Shown here: piece by piece, positions 25,389 through 37,055 of the stretch
Layout: each line of letters opens with the position of its first letter
Numbering within the stretch: the stretch's first letter is position 1
Source of the DNA: Daphnia carinata
Lineage: Eukaryota; Arthropoda; Branchiopoda; Diplostraca; Daphniidae
Assembly (NCBI RefSeq): GCF_022539665.2
Contig: NC_081333.1
Location: 4,772,971 to 4,836,970, forward strand
Direction: 5' to 3'
DNA length: 64,000 bases
The notes under the pieces: model-generated
The model's input: the letters and a program-made list of their open reading frames with translations, nothing else
What the model was told of the DNA's origin: nothing
The model's database searches: none
Position numbers and translations under genes: made by a program

Positions 25389-25646
25389 CCTCCCATTTAC
25401 ACCACCATCGCTGCTCCCAGAATATCAGAACCTAAAGCATTGTCGAAGATAATTTAATACATAACGCCCGCATGACGTTTGATCACGCAATGCAAAATTA
25501 ATTTACTTCTATTCATTGGTTATGCAGAAATTATGGACCATATTAGCCTATATTTTCAATGTTCCTTTTAACTATATTGTTATAGATATTCAAATAATAA
25601 CATGAGTATTAAGGGAAGTGGATTAGATATGGAAAGTTCAAATCTT

Positions 25647-25768
25647 GTCCTCGGTGTCGCAGTTGTTTAGAGCATATGATTTGCAAAATAGTAATTAGTT
25701 TTGTGGACCTAATATGCAATTATTAAAAATAACGCATATGTCGTGAGTTCATTAACCCCCATCTGGAG
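25647..25768 (+). pseudogene. Decayed tRNA-Ile(UAU) copy
   Basis: Retains GTTTAGAGCAT of the D arm, GTCGTGAGTTC of the T arm and a CTGGAGA-like 3' end, in the same place relative to the cuticle gene as the intact copy at 22643. The stems no longer pair and the UAU loop is lost. Confidence 0.6.
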
Positions 25769-26087
25769 AAATTAAGCCTTTTACCTATGCCTTTATTACA
25801 AGATGAAAGATTCTATTGCATCGTTTATATTAGTGTGGTAATATAGTAGGCGAGCTGCATACGAAAGCATGCGAATCTTGTTATGGGTGATATCGTGTAT
25901 CCTCAATGCCCTTAAGGAGCCACACCGCAACAGTTTGGTTATTAATGTTTGAATACTTTATAGTAATTAGGTATACCCAAAATTGTGAAACAGTATTCAA
26001 TGCGTCGAAGTTCTTCAAAGCTGCGATATACCAAGCAATATTATGATTGATTTGAATGATATTAATTGACAGGCTTGTATAACATGA

Positions 26088-26160
26088 GCCATTGTGGGTA
26101 ACGGATAATATACCGACCTTTTAATACGGGCTATGCTAGTACGTATCCTGTGATTGGTAA
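26088..26160 (+). pseudogene. Second, more decayed tRNA-Arg-like relic
   Basis: CATTGTGGGTAACGGATAAT resembles the D-arm part of the relic at 23045 and lies at the same position in the duplicated unit. No tRNA structure is left. Confidence 0.35.
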
Positions 26161-26792
26161 AAATACTAAACATTGTAACAGACGGATATTAAAATTTCAT
26201 CAAAAATAATTGTTGATTAGTTGAATACCTTCTCTTCAACAATGGCTGTATGGTATCCATAATAGAATATTATACTGTTAAGTTGGCATTCGGTTTAATA
26301 GTCCCGTTTCGGTTTCAGTCGGATATTTTCTCAATTCTTCGGGGAAATCCAACGGTGTTGAGGCTATTCATTCAATTATGATTATGTCGTACTAAAATAC
26401 GCAATACACTCAGGATCTCGAACACCAATTTATTTACTCCGAAAGCATATGCGAAAAAGAGGTTTAGACATTTTGCATTCTCATAAGATGGAATGGGAAG
26501 CCTTCGTGTTGAATTTGAGTACTAAGCGTTTAATTTCGATAGTTTCCACAAACACATTCAATTGATGTTTCACAAGAACCTTTTAACTTTATGCTATCAA
26601 AAAATTACTTTACGTTTCAATTGAAAATTCATTCTCAAAAATTATTTTCTTTTCTATATGATTTATTACTCGTCTTTCTTTGGAGTTAGACAATAAATAA
26701 GGGCATTGTAGTTTTGCTTTAGAATAGTTTATTAAATGATAGATTTTTAGTTGGACATTTTTTTAATGTAAACGTTTCCAAATTTTGTTGGC

Positions 26793-27373
26793 TTAGTAGT
26801 CGCGGGCAACTGGTGCGGAGTAAGCCGGTGCGGCGTAAGCCGGTGCGGAGTAAGCCGGTGCGGAGTAGGCCGGTGCGGAGTAGGTGGCAGCAGGGTACTT
26901 GGCTTCGCCTTCGTACTTGACATCAGCCCTGTATCCGTAGCTATCGGTGTTGTAGGTAACGATTTGAACACGACCATCGGGCAGGAGGACGCGGTAAGTG
27001 CCGGTGGTTACCTGACCATTGCTGCTCTGAGCGTGGGAGTAGTCACTGCCATAACCATCATTGACGGCCCAGTTGAAAGCGTATGGCTGGGCGGCCTATA
27101 AAAGGGGCAAACTTTCATTTAGAAACTGTTTTGAATGGATAAAAGAAAAGACAATTCGGCTTACGTATTCCTTGACCTCGTAAGTTGAAGGTGAATAAGA
27201 TGGCCTATTGTAAGATGAAGTTGGATAACTTGAGCCAGGATAGGCAGAATTGGCTGCGGCGACAGCAATCAGGGCGGTGAGTACGACGAACTTGAAAATT
27301 GAAAGAGCGATTTTGTTAGAACGATAAACAATCATTTTGAAGTGTTTAAATGCACTACAAATTTTACCTGCAT
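26793..27373 (-). CDS. RR chitin-binding cuticle protein, 3 exons
   Basis: Exons 27373-27368 (MQ), 27290-27165 and 27095-26793 give 144 residues. Exon 2 completes a signal peptide (FVVLTALIAVAAA) and starts the mature SAYPG region; exon 3 holds the chitin_bind_4 / Rebers-Riddiford core (YRVLLPDGRVQIVTY, SYGYRADVKYEGEA) and a tail of SAPAY repeats ending in VARDY. Secreted into the exoskeleton, where RR proteins bind chitin. The usual A-D pair before SYGY is changed to T-D here (YNTDS). It stands head-to-head with the plus gene at 28144, about 0.77 kb away. A two-codon first exon is common in arthropod cuticle genes. Confidence 0.92.
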
Positions 27374-27410
27374 GTTGAGAAGCTGATAGTACGTTTGAGA
27401 CAGTTGGGTA

Positions 27411-27447
27411 ACTGATGCTCTTTCTGCCATTCGCTCTCACTTAAATA
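27411..27447 (-). promoter_or_regulatory. Core promoter of the minus cuticle gene at 26793
   Basis: TATTTAAG (27447-27440, minus strand) followed about 32 bases on by a TCAGT initiator (27415-27411), identical in layout to the other minus genes of the array. Confidence 0.65.
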
Positions 27448-28069
27448 CCGTAGAACGATTTCTTTGTTGCACTTCATTTCTGTTTACCTTTGCCTTGCTC
27501 AAATGAGGAAAATGTTTGATTACGCTAAAAAATGGAGAAAGGAAAAGTGTTTCGCACCTTTCCATTATAAAAACGAACTATACTACAGATGAACTACATC
27601 ATTATTCGGTAATGACCTCGATCAGGATTTCATCATGGTCAACGGGTAAGTCCATCGAAAAACGGGATTTTCCCTGTTGTGTCTATACCGGACACTTTCG
27701 AGAATATCCTACCTCTCAGTTCTGTGACCCACTCTATGAATAGGTGTCAGTCCAACGAAAGGGGGTACTATTAACTTGATTGTATATCGACTTTCAAAAA
27801 AATTATCCAATGAAATCAGCATTGAGCTCTAAATAATTTATTTGACAAAGCAGCGCCCCAACTGAGAGAAACGACACAACAATGAATTTATGGCACAGGG
27901 CCACAAACTTTGCTCGTAAGTTACCGGTTATCCTCCAACTCTGTGATGCCTAACGTACTTGTTCCAGAATAACTCCTATCCAGTTAGACGATCACTTTCC
28001 ATCAAACTGTGTTTGGAAATGTTCCACATCCCACAATTGCCCTGCATTATCCTCACTATCAAAATTCGG

Positions 28070-28107
28070 TATAAAAGTCGGGATCGAATTGACTTAAACC
28101 ATCAGTC
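28070..28107 (+). promoter_or_regulatory. Core promoter of the plus cuticle gene at 28144
   Basis: TATAAAAG at 28070-28077 with a TCAGTC initiator at 28102, matching the other plus genes. Confidence 0.7.
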
Positions 28108-28143
28108 ATCAAACTGTTTCAAGCAACACACTTCTCCTGCAAC

Positions 28144-28784
28144 ATGAAGGTAAACGACACTTTTACTTTCAATTGCCATCTGCTGCCATTATACTGGAAA
28201 GTATATTCAATTTACTATACCTACAGTTCTTCATTCTCGCCGCTGTTTTCGCCATTGCCGCCGCTGATTCCTACAGGACTGCAGAATACGCACCGAAGTA
28301 CGTGGCTCCTAGATATGAATCCCCTAAATACGAGGCCGCTTCATACCGCGAAGTTTACTATGAGGTAAGTTAAGATTAGAACACGTTTCTTTTTATGTGA
28401 CGTATTTAATTCGGATTCAAATGAATTGTTTAGGCTCAACCTTACGATTTTGGGTACTCCGTGAAAGATGCTGAATACTACACTGATTTCGATCACTCCG
28501 AGAGAAGCGACGGTAAAGTCACGACTGGCTCTTACCGCGTTCAACTTCCAGATGGTCGCACTCAGATCGTCACGTACAGAGCTGATAGCTACGGCTACAC
28601 GGCTGATGTCAAGTATGAGGGCGAAGCGAAATATCCCGAATACGTTCAGTCCAAATACAACACGTACTCTGCCCCAGCCTACAAGGCACCGGCTGCTCCC
28701 GTTTACTCTGCGCCAGCATACAGAGCTCCGGAATACAGAGCTCCGGCCTACAAGGCCCAAGCGTACACCGCTCCAGCCTACTAA
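28144..28784 (+). CDS. RR chitin-binding cuticle protein, 3 exons
   Basis: Exons 28144-28149 (MK), 28227-28364 and 28434-28784 give 164 residues. Signal peptide FFILAAVFAIAAA; mature N-terminus with APKYVAPRY repeats; chitin-binding RR core with YRVQLPDGRTQIVTYRADS and GYTADVKYEGEA; tail of SAPAYKAP / RAPEYRAP units. This is the only ordinary intact plus-gene in the array: the copy at 24703 is dead and the one at 31463 is expanded. Followed by a decayed tRNA-Ile copy at 29026. Confidence 0.93.
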
Positions 28785-29025
28785 CCTTTCACTTGCACTA
28801 CCCCCACTGCCCCGCCAAACATTAGATGCTAAAATATTGCTGAATATTATTTAATAAATGACTCCCGCAAGAGGTCTGATTACGCAACACAAAACTAGTT
28901 TACTTCATTTCACTGGTTGCTTCAAAGTAAGCGCCATATCTTTGTTTTCAATGTATTGTTCAACTATTTAACTAATTGCATGAATGTCAAGCGTACTTCA
29001 TGCGATTGGAAAAGCATTGGAGTTT

Positions 29026-29146
29026 TCGCTAGTGGCACGCTTGGTAAGCGCATGGTACTTATACTAACAGTAATCATATGTGCGTTCGAAACATGCAATT
29101 AATGTTAGTAACGCTGAGGTCGCAAGTTCGACCCGCGCTATCGGAA
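29026..29146 (+). pseudogene. Decayed tRNA-Ile(UAU) copy
   Basis: Keeps GCGCATGGTACTTATA (including the UAU anticodon loop), an intron-like insert and GAGGTCGCAAGTTCGA of the T arm. The acceptor arm (CGCTAG against CTATCG) and the T stem are damaged, so it is probably inactive. Confidence 0.7.
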
Positions 29147-29924
29147 ATTGAAGTTTTGCCCATATCTTCTGAACTGATTCATTAATTTTGCTTTTCTAAT
29201 GGTTCAACGAGGAAGTATGTGAGTAGCATAGGAAAGCGGAGTATCTTATTTTCGGTAATATCATTAATCCTCAACGCCCTAGACAAGCGATGCCACAACA
29301 GTTTGTTTCTTGAGGTTTGAATACTTCAAAGTAATTGGAATTACTCAATAATGCCGATGCTAATGTTTTAGACATACGACGTATATAAAGATCTCAAGTT
29401 AGACGTGTGGCAGTTAGAAACCCATCAAGTTCGACAGTTGTTCAGACGAACATTCATCTGATGGCTCGTTCTATGTTATCTTTAGGATTTGTTCCGCTTT
29501 TCGTGGAGATCAGAAAGTGGTGGGACTCCTCCACGAATCATGATGAAATCATTCTACACATATAGAATAAAATAAGGAGCTCAAAGACCTATTTGTTGTA
29601 CTTCGCAAGCAAAGCAAGCAAAGGTTTAAACATCCTGTAGTCTCAAATGACGAAACGGGAAATGCTTGTGTTGAATTTAGGTAAAAAACGTCCCATGTCG
29701 TTCAAAACATACGGAATTCCTACTAATTAGGAAGCTAATTTACATTCACTTTGTAACCGAAACGTTCATTTTCAAACTTTTCCCGTTTTTATGACTGATG
29801 ACTTGTGCTTTTTTGCAGCTATACAATCAATAAGGACATTGTCCTTTTGTTTTAATATAGTTTATTAATAGGCCAATTTTTAATATCACATTTCTTGATC
29901 GTAAATATTTCAGAATTTAGTGGC

Positions 29925-30600
29925 TTAGTAGTCGCGGGCAACGTTAGCGGAAGTCCTGTAGATTGGGCCGGTTGCGGGAGCGGTGACAACACTAGCAGTG
30001 TAAACTGGTGTGGAGTAAGCCGGTGCGGAATAGGCCGGTGCGGAGTAAGCCGGTGTGGAGTAAGCCGGTGCGGAGTAAGCCGGTGCGGAGTAGGCCGATG
30101 CGGAGTAGGTGGCAGCAGGGTACTTGGCTTCGCCTTCGTACTTGACATCAGCCCTATATCCGTAGCTATCAGCTTTGTAGGTAACGATTTGAACACGACC
30201 GTCGGGCAGGAGGACTCGGTAAGTGCCAGTGGTTACCTGACCATCGCTGCTCTGAGCGTGGGAGTAGTCGCTGCCATAACCATCGTTGACGGCCCAGTTG
30301 AAAGCGTATGGCTGGGCGGCCTATACATGGAAAGGGCAATCGTTCCTTTAGAAACGGATGGGAACTGATGGAGACAAAAGCTATTCAGACTCACGTATTC
30401 CCTGGTCTCGTAAGTTGAAGCCGTGTAGGAAGGTCTATTGTAAGAGGAAGTTGGATAAGTTGAGCCAGGATAGGCGGAATTGGCTGCAGCGACAGCGATC
30501 AAGGCGACGAGTACGACGAGCTTGAAAATTGAAAATATAGTTTATTAGAATTCAACAATAATTTCAAACCACAGTATTGCACAGTCAATTTCACCTGCAT
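29925..30600 (-). CDS. RR chitin-binding cuticle protein, 3 exons
   Basis: Exons 30600-30595 (MQ), 30520-30395 and 30320-29925 give 175 residues. Signal peptide LVVLVALIAVAAA, SAYPGSTYPTSSY region, intact AFNWAVNDG, RR core (YRVLLPDGRVQIVTYKADS, GYRADVKYEGEA), then seven or so SAPAY-like units and a GPIYRTSANVARDY end shared with the gene at 23332. Head-to-head with the plus gene at 31463. Confidence 0.92.
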
Positions 30601-30636
30601 GTTGAGAGTAGATAAAATAATAGAAGCAGTTGAGTA

Positions 30637-30673
30637 ACTGATGCTCTTTCTGCTATTCGCTCGTCCTTAAATA
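30637..30673 (-). promoter_or_regulatory. Core promoter of the minus cuticle gene at 29925
   Basis: TATTTAAG on the minus strand (30673-30666) and a TCAGT initiator (30641-30637), same spacing as in the other two minus genes. Confidence 0.65.
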
Positions 30674-31388
30674 CTTTGGAGAGATGTCTTTGTTGCATTC
30701 ACCTGTGTTGCCTTTTGCTGTGTTCCAATGAGGAAAACATTTGATCATGCCAGAAAAAATGGAGAAAGGAAAAGTGTTTTGTTACTTTCTATTAAAAACG
30801 GACTCTACTACAGGATCCAACACCATTTTTTTTGGCAACGTTCTTGATAAAGATTTCTCCAAGGTCACTGAAGAAGTCCTTTAAAACGGGGCTTTCCCAA
30901 TTGTGTTCTACATATCCGTAGCAGACTTTCCAGAAAATCTAAGCTCCATATAGCAATTTGGCGCATTCGCTGAACACATGCCTCTTCAACAAAGGGTAGT
31001 AGCAACTTGATTGGGAACGACTCCCAACAAGATCATATTGTGAATTAAGGTTATACAATAAATAGCACACCAGATGACGATTCGATAACAGGTGGATGTT
31101 ACGAGGTCTTACCGTGTTCCGAAGTCTTGCCGAAATCGTTGAAATAGGTTAGCCAATTGAAAATCGAATTTGATTTTCAAATATCAGAGAAACGACATAA
31201 CAATGAGTTTATGGCACAGGGTCACAACCGTAACTTGTAAGTAACTCGTTTTGGCTCAAGTTCAGAACCAACTAACGTAGACTACTGGTTCCAGAATCTC
31301 CCCTAACCTGAGTACTGTCATTTTACATTCAGCTGACCTTGCAAATGTGCCACATCCTACAATTGGCCTCCTTACTTTTTACGTTCAA

Positions 31389-31426
31389 TATAAATATCGC
31401 GATCGAATCAATTAAAACCATCAGTC
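31389..31426 (+). promoter_or_regulatory. Core promoter of the plus cuticle gene at 31463
   Basis: TATAAATA at 31389-31396 and TCAGTC initiator at 31421, 32 bases apart. Confidence 0.7.
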
Positions 31427-31462
31427 TTCAAACTGTTCCGAGCAATTCACCTCTTCTTCAAA

Positions 31463-32715
31463 ATGAAGGTGAGAAGCAATTTGATTTTTCAATTGTTACC
31501 TGCTGCCATATACTAGAAGCACATATACATTTAATTTTTTGTATCACCAGTTCTTTATCCTCGCCGTTGTCTTTGCTATTGTCGCCGCTGATTCCTACAG
31601 CACCGCAAAATACGCACCAAAGCACGTGGCTCCTAGATATGAAGCTCCTAAATACGTTGCCGCTTCATACGGCGAAGTCAACTATAAGGTAAGCTACGAT
31701 TAGAATATGTTTTTTTATCTGGCGCATTTAAATTGGATTCAAATGAATTGTTTAGACGGAACCTTACGAGTTTGGGTACTCCGTGAAAGACGCTGAATCC
31801 TACGCCGATTTCGATCACTCTGAGAAAAGCGATGGCAAAGTCACGACTGGCACTTACCGCGTTCAACTGCCCGACGGTCGTGTTCAAATCGTTGCCTACA
31901 AAGCCGATAGTTATGGCTACTCGGCTGATGTTAAGTTCGTAGGCGAAGCCCAGTATCCCGAATACGTGCAATCCAAATACAACACGTACTCTTCACCAGC
32001 CTACAAGGCACCGGCTGCTCCCGTTTACTCTGCCCCAGCCTACAAGGCACCCGCTGCTCCCGGTTACTCTGCCCCAGCTTACAAGGCACCCGCTGCTCCC
32101 GTTTACTCTGCCCCAGCCTACAAGGCACCCGCTGCTCCCGTTTACTCTGCCCCAGCCTATAAGGCACCCACTGCCCCCGTTTACTCTGCCCCAGCCTACA
32201 AGGCACCAGCTGCTCCCGTTTACTCTGCCCCAGCCTACAAGGCACCCACCGCTCCCGCTTACTCTGCCCCAGCCTACAAGGCGCCCGCTGCTCCCGTTTA
32301 CTCTGCCCCAGCCTACAAGGCACCCGCTGCTCCCGTATACTCTGCACCGGCATATAAAGCTCCCGCACCCGTTTACCCAGCTCCTCAGTACAAAGCTCCC
32401 GAACCCGTTTACCCAGCTCCCCAGTATAAATCTCCCGCACCCATTTACCGAGCTCCTCAATACAAAGCCTCTACTACTCCTGCTCCCGTTTACTCGACCT
32501 CAGTCTACAAGACTCCGGCCCCTGCCTATCATGCACCATCCTATGAAGCTCCGGAATACAAAGCAACCACCACCACTGCTGCTCCAACCACCAAAGTTCC
32601 GGAATACAAAGCAACCACCACCACTGCTACTCCAGTCTACGAAGCTCCGACCACCGCTGTTTCGGCCTACGATGTCCCAGAATACATCGCTCCTACGTAC
32701 ACTGTCCCAGTCTAG
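31463..32715 (+). CDS. RR cuticle protein with expanded AP/Y repeat tail
   Basis: Exons 31463-31468 (MK), 31551-31688 and 31756-32715 give 367 residues, more than twice its sister at 28144. Signal peptide FFILAVVFAIVAA, then APKHVAPRYEAPKY, then the RR core (YRVQLPDGRVQIVAYKADS, GYSADVKFVGEA). The tail holds nine 13-residue SAPAYKAPAAPVY units, then shorter PVYPAPQYKAP units and threonine-rich KATTTTA segments. A repetitive A/P/Y tail is typical of structural cuticle proteins; the tyrosines are possible cross-link sites (inference). The long antisense frames over the repeat are by-products of its composition. Confidence 0.93.
31990..32340 (+). repeat. 39-bp coding minisatellite, nine units
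   Basis: Nine back-to-back 39-bp units, each coding SAPAYKAPAAPVY with few changes (APG, APT variants). The length is an exact multiple of codons, so unit gain or loss keeps frame. The sister gene at 28144 has only about one such unit. Confidence 0.95.
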
Positions 32716-32945
32716 TAACCTTCCACTTACATTACCCCCACTGCCCCTCCCCCCGTCCCGAAATGTTAGATGCTAAAATATTTTTGACGATTATTTAATA
32801 CATGATGCCCGCATTAAGTTTGATTCCGCAACGAAAAATTTATTAATTTCTATTCATTGGTTTTAAGTAAGGATTACATTTTCTTTCCCAATTTTTCCCA
32901 TTTATTAGAAACAAAAGTTTACGTGAATAAAATCACGTATACGTT

Positions 32946-33073
32946 TCTGGTTGCACAGTTAATTATTATGATTCTACACATTTTACTTATAAGACAATAA
33001 CTTCATGTGTTGGTGAAACATGTTGAATGAAAGTAATGCCGAGATGGCGAGCTCGAACTTTCCCCTGGAGAAT
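32946..33073 (+). pseudogene. Decayed tRNA-Ile(UAU) copy
   Basis: TTTTACTTATAAGACA keeps the anticodon loop region and AATGCCGAGATGGCGAGCTCGAAC with CCCCTGGAGA keeps the 3' half; the 5' half is unrecognisable. Confidence 0.55.
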
Positions 33074-33462
33074 GTTTCCCCCTGAAAAACATTTTATCTA
33101 GTTTAAACACATTGAGATCTGCATTTGGCGAAATAAAGCTCACCGACTGCCTCCTTTGCAAAGAATGCTGTGACAACAAAGGTGCCTTTTACTTTTCCTT
33201 AATTGTTTTGGTATGCAATTATCTTCACATGTCTGTCTGTTGCACAATTTCAGCCCTTCATCTGAGTCAACCCGCACCGAGGCATGTTAGACCAATAACT
33301 TACCTACAACAGAGCTTACATTAAGTTTTGTGTGCATAGAGTAAAACACTCTAGAGGTTTCTCAGTTTAAATGCCACCGTGCGGTTTTTTTTTCTTGAAA
33401 TGTGAAACTTTATTTATCGGTGTGTATGTACATTTTAAACGTGTTTTTTTACACTGATTCGT

Positions 33463-33991
33463 TTAGAGAACACCAGCAGCTCTCAAGTCAGCGAGCATCT
33501 TGACGACGTGTTCAGGCATTGGTGGAGGTGTAGGCAAGTGGTCTCCTGTTGCCTGAAACCCATTCTCATCGGCGACCCAGTTGACGGTAATTACAAGGCC
33601 ATCGGGGGAAGTGTAGGAGTAGGATCCTTTCGAAACGGTGCCAATATCCTCAGGTTTAGGACCCACCTGTTTCTGACTTCCACTCTCCGAAACTTTGGTT
33701 CCATCAGCGCTTTCAAAACTATTTTAACGTATAAGATTTAATAAAATTTAATAGTTAAACGGTGTAGTGGAAAAGTGAAACGAAAATCTACTCACGCAAA
33801 AGAATAACTGCCATCGGCGTTCATTTCGCTGTTAGATGACACGATTTCGATGGGCTTCTTATCTCCTTGGGGTGCGGCGAGGGCCACGGCCAACAAAGCG
33901 ATAGCGATGATCTAGTCAAACATTATTTGAATAATTAGTCGAACGATTAAATTGATTGAAATAAGAAAAATATGATACTCACGAATTTCAT
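33463..33991 (-). CDS. RR-1 type endocuticle protein, 3 exons
   Basis: Exons 33991-33983 (MKF), 33911-33796 and 33718-33463 give 126 residues. Signal peptide IIAIALLAVALA, then APQGDKKPIEIV, and an RR-1 domain (SYSFAFESADGTKVSE, then GSYSYTSPDG, VNWVADENGFQATGDHLP) ending in TPPPMPEHV. This is the classical soft-cuticle RR-1 form and differs from the AP/Y-rich array genes. TATAAAA on the minus strand at 34087-34081 lies about 90 bases before the ATG. An AATAAA signal on the minus strand follows near 33410. Confidence 0.95.
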
Positions 33992-34080
33992 TTTTTGGGG
34001 TGAAACGGGTGAATTTCTTTATTAATCTTCTGTAAACAAACGAAGGAAAGTGTTTGATGTTGGTACCGACATTGGCGTCT

Positions 34081-34087
34081 TTTTATA
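34081..34087 (-). promoter_or_regulatory. TATA box of the RR-1 cuticle gene
   Basis: Minus-strand TATAAAA about 90 bases upstream of the start codon at 33991. Confidence 0.6.
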
Positions 34088-34099
34088 TTCGGCGGTTGC

Positions 34100-35375
34100 G
34101 TGAAAGTGATGGGAAGACCTTCCGTCACAGTGGCTCAAGAGAGCGTTCGTCTTTAGCTCCGGGCGTCGTAATATGCAAAAAGCATAATGCACAAAAGTGA
34201 AAGTGAAAAAAATAAAACAGAACGAAACAAAACAAAAACAAAACAGAAACAAAAGAAAAAACAAAACAAAACTGGAAGACATAACATAATTCCTGTATTT
34301 ATTGCATGAGTTGCATCGACGACAATGCAAATTTGTTAAATAAGACAAGGAAAACGCATTTGCATCTGATTTTGATGGAATTTTAAATAACTCTAAATGA
34401 ATCTATTATTGATTTTATCTACATAAATTAATATTCTCTGTTTCGTATGTTAAAATTCCATAAAAGCGAATTTGCAAAGTGAATGCTGTAACGCAGTTAG
34501 CGACCCTTCTTTCTTTAAAATGATTAGGCAACCATTTATTTTCACCGATTTAAGCTTCTTTTCACTTTCCGATATTTGCAAAATTGGCAAATTCGGCTAA
34601 CTGGTTTCACCTTGGGTTCTTTTTTATTGCTACCTGCCTTTTATTAACCATTCCCTCGTACAACTGTAACCTATATAAGGCGTTACCCAAGCCACTTATT
34701 CATTCTCGAAAACCATACCGTGCTGGCAAGAACCAACTCTGTTAAGCTCTCGAAATACACGTAAGTTTGTGTAGTAGTGCTGTCGGTTATGGATGTTTGC
34801 ATTTAATATCACGATACCGATATAGCACAAAATGTACCGATGTTATTTAAAAAATATATTTCTCTTCAGCTTCGACTTCCAAGGAGGGGATAAGTAATTC
34901 ATAGTTCTTTTTTCGCCTTTTCATTCTATCGACGGCAAGATCACGAGTCCCTGCTTCAATGAATCTATCTTCTTGACATGCTTTGTGGTAATTTTTTATT
35001 AAGTAACAATATTCGTTGTTTAAATAAAGTGTAAGACATGAGACATGTTTTGATGTTAATTTAATATTTTCTTAGTTTTAAAATAGTACTAGGTTAACAA
35101 ATTAGTTTCTTTTACTTTCGTTCGTTGCGTGAATAAAATAATTCAATGAAAGGTCAACCTTCTTGACCGAAATTCTTTTAAACGAAACATAATAAACGGG
35201 GAAAATACAGAAAAATTTAAGTAAAGACAAGGCACAATTAATTTTTTTTTCCGTTTCCAAAATGGAATTCATTCAAATTCGAAAGTCACTTAAGAGGCCT
35301 CACCAATACGTGTTACAATTTTTTTTCCGTCTTTCGATGAGGACCCATAGATTTTCTTTATATCCTGACTGTTGC
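34100..35375. other. Intergenic stretch with an orphan promoter-like site
   Basis: TATATAAG at 34672-34679 is followed by a possible initiator and a good donor site (acac/gtaagt at 34761) and an acceptor-like CTTCAG near 34870, as in the first intron of a small secreted-protein gene. No start codon with a following frame was found, so this may be a dead gene or a non-coding transcript. The rest holds nothing recognised. Confidence 0.35.
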
Positions 35376-35379
35376 GTAT

Positions 35380-35831
35380 TGTAATGAGGCTTCAAGTTTC
35401 AAATGTATGCCGCTAGCTGAGAAGGATTGTAATGAGAAATGTAGTAAGAAATATAATGAAAAATGTCATGACACAAAGTCTCATCTGCTGCTAGCTGACA
35501 AGGCTAACTGACAAGCGTCAGAACTCCATTCCCGAGACCCTCAAACAGACATGACAGTTGCAATTGGCATGTTTTGCCGAAGGCGACTCAGCATCACGCC
35601 ATCGTCACGTGATACACCTAGTGAAAGTCACCTTCCACGTCCACAAAGAGATTCGTAGGACCTATAAAAGACTAGAATAGCAAGAACCTCGGTAGGGAGT
35701 TTACACCAAGACATACATGCAGTTGTTGTACCATCAGATTACGTGTACTCATCGTGCGTGTTTGGAATACAAACAGAATTTATTCCACCATGTGTATTTA
35801 ATTACTTTAACGACTCTCTGTGACCATTACA
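35380..35831 (+). repeat. 5' LTR
   Basis: 452 bp, begins TGTAATGAGG and ends CCATTACA. Followed at once by TTTGGTGAACGTG, the likely primer binding site, which I did not assign to a tRNA. A TATAAAAG at about 35661 may be its promoter. Confidence 0.85.
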
Positions 35832-37055
35832 TTTGGTGAACGTGTCTAGCTTTGAACTTCGTTCGAATTTTCCAGGCCGGAACCCTGCAAGCAGCAAAAC
35901 AAGCACCACTTAGCTAGAAATCACAGACGATCGTCTGACGCCTAAAACTTCCCGCGATAAGAGTAAGTCAGTTTATACAAAACGTCAGCTCCATTAAATG
36001 AATCTCCGATACCGAAAGAACGTCCAACTAGACAAAATCTAGGGGACACCAAACATACGGCACAAAAAGTTTACCCTACTTTAGAGATCGAACAAAGGAC
36101 GGAACTCTCAGATGAAGTTTGAATAGTTCCTGTTAAACGAACTAGAAGTGCTGGATAAAGTGATGAGGAAAATCAATTAAACAAGTATTAGTCAAACGAA
36201 AATCTACCCAGTAAAAAGACAAACAAATTGGCAGAGGAAAGAAACTTCCTTAAAACTGCAGCAATAGGAATCCAAGAGTCGATAAAATAATGCAAAATAG
36301 AATTAGAATCTGCAAAAGATAAGAACGACAAAATAGCTAAAATCACGTTTCAACGAAAAGGACTTAGAATACAAACTAACTCCAGAAAAACTAATAGCGG
36401 CCGAAACGAAAATTCAAGAACTTGAAAATCAAGGACTTGCCTTGATTCAAACAACCAGCATTCACCAGCAGGCAATCGAATTCCAAGCACAAAACTTAAC
36501 CCACCAATTAAAACAGACTCAGAGAAAGAGAAATACAAATTTCCATTCTAACAAAAAAGACACAAGACGTACAGTTACTAGAAACCACTATTTAAAAACT
36601 AGGAACCGAACATTCATCAGTAAAAACTAAATTAGTGAAAGAAAAAGCCAAACGCCGAAACGAATTAGAAAGCTAAAACTAAGAGAAGGACAGCTCCTCG
36701 AGGAAGGAACCAGTCCATTAAAGAAATTTAGCGTTACCCAAACAGAATTTGACAAATTGCATTAAGTCACAAAGCTCTCGAAACTAAAAACATTGAGCAA
36801 GAAAAATAAACCCACACGCTACAAACGGGACACAAAAAGATAATTCTCAATTTAACAGAAAAGAACCAACATATTTCAAACTTATTGCAAACCATAGAAG
36901 TAAAGCAGACAGAGCTAGAATTATTTAAAAAGGAACAAATATAACAGAAACAATTCGAAAATCCAACTAGAAAATAATCAACTTAAACAGGAATTAAACT
37001 TCACCCATCAAACTCGCAAAACCTTCAACAGAATCAGAACCGCCAAGCGCACGTA

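Noticed and set aside
31931-32460. Antisense ORFs of 155 and 169 codons over the cuticle repeat
   Set aside because: They are by-products of the 39-bp repeat, which lacks stops in several frames; the plus frame has the signal peptide, RR domain and splice sites.
34022-34348. Minus 108-codon ORF with a long FLFCF run
   Set aside because: The run is the reverse complement of an A-rich AACAAAAC repeat; it overlaps the promoter of the RR-1 gene.
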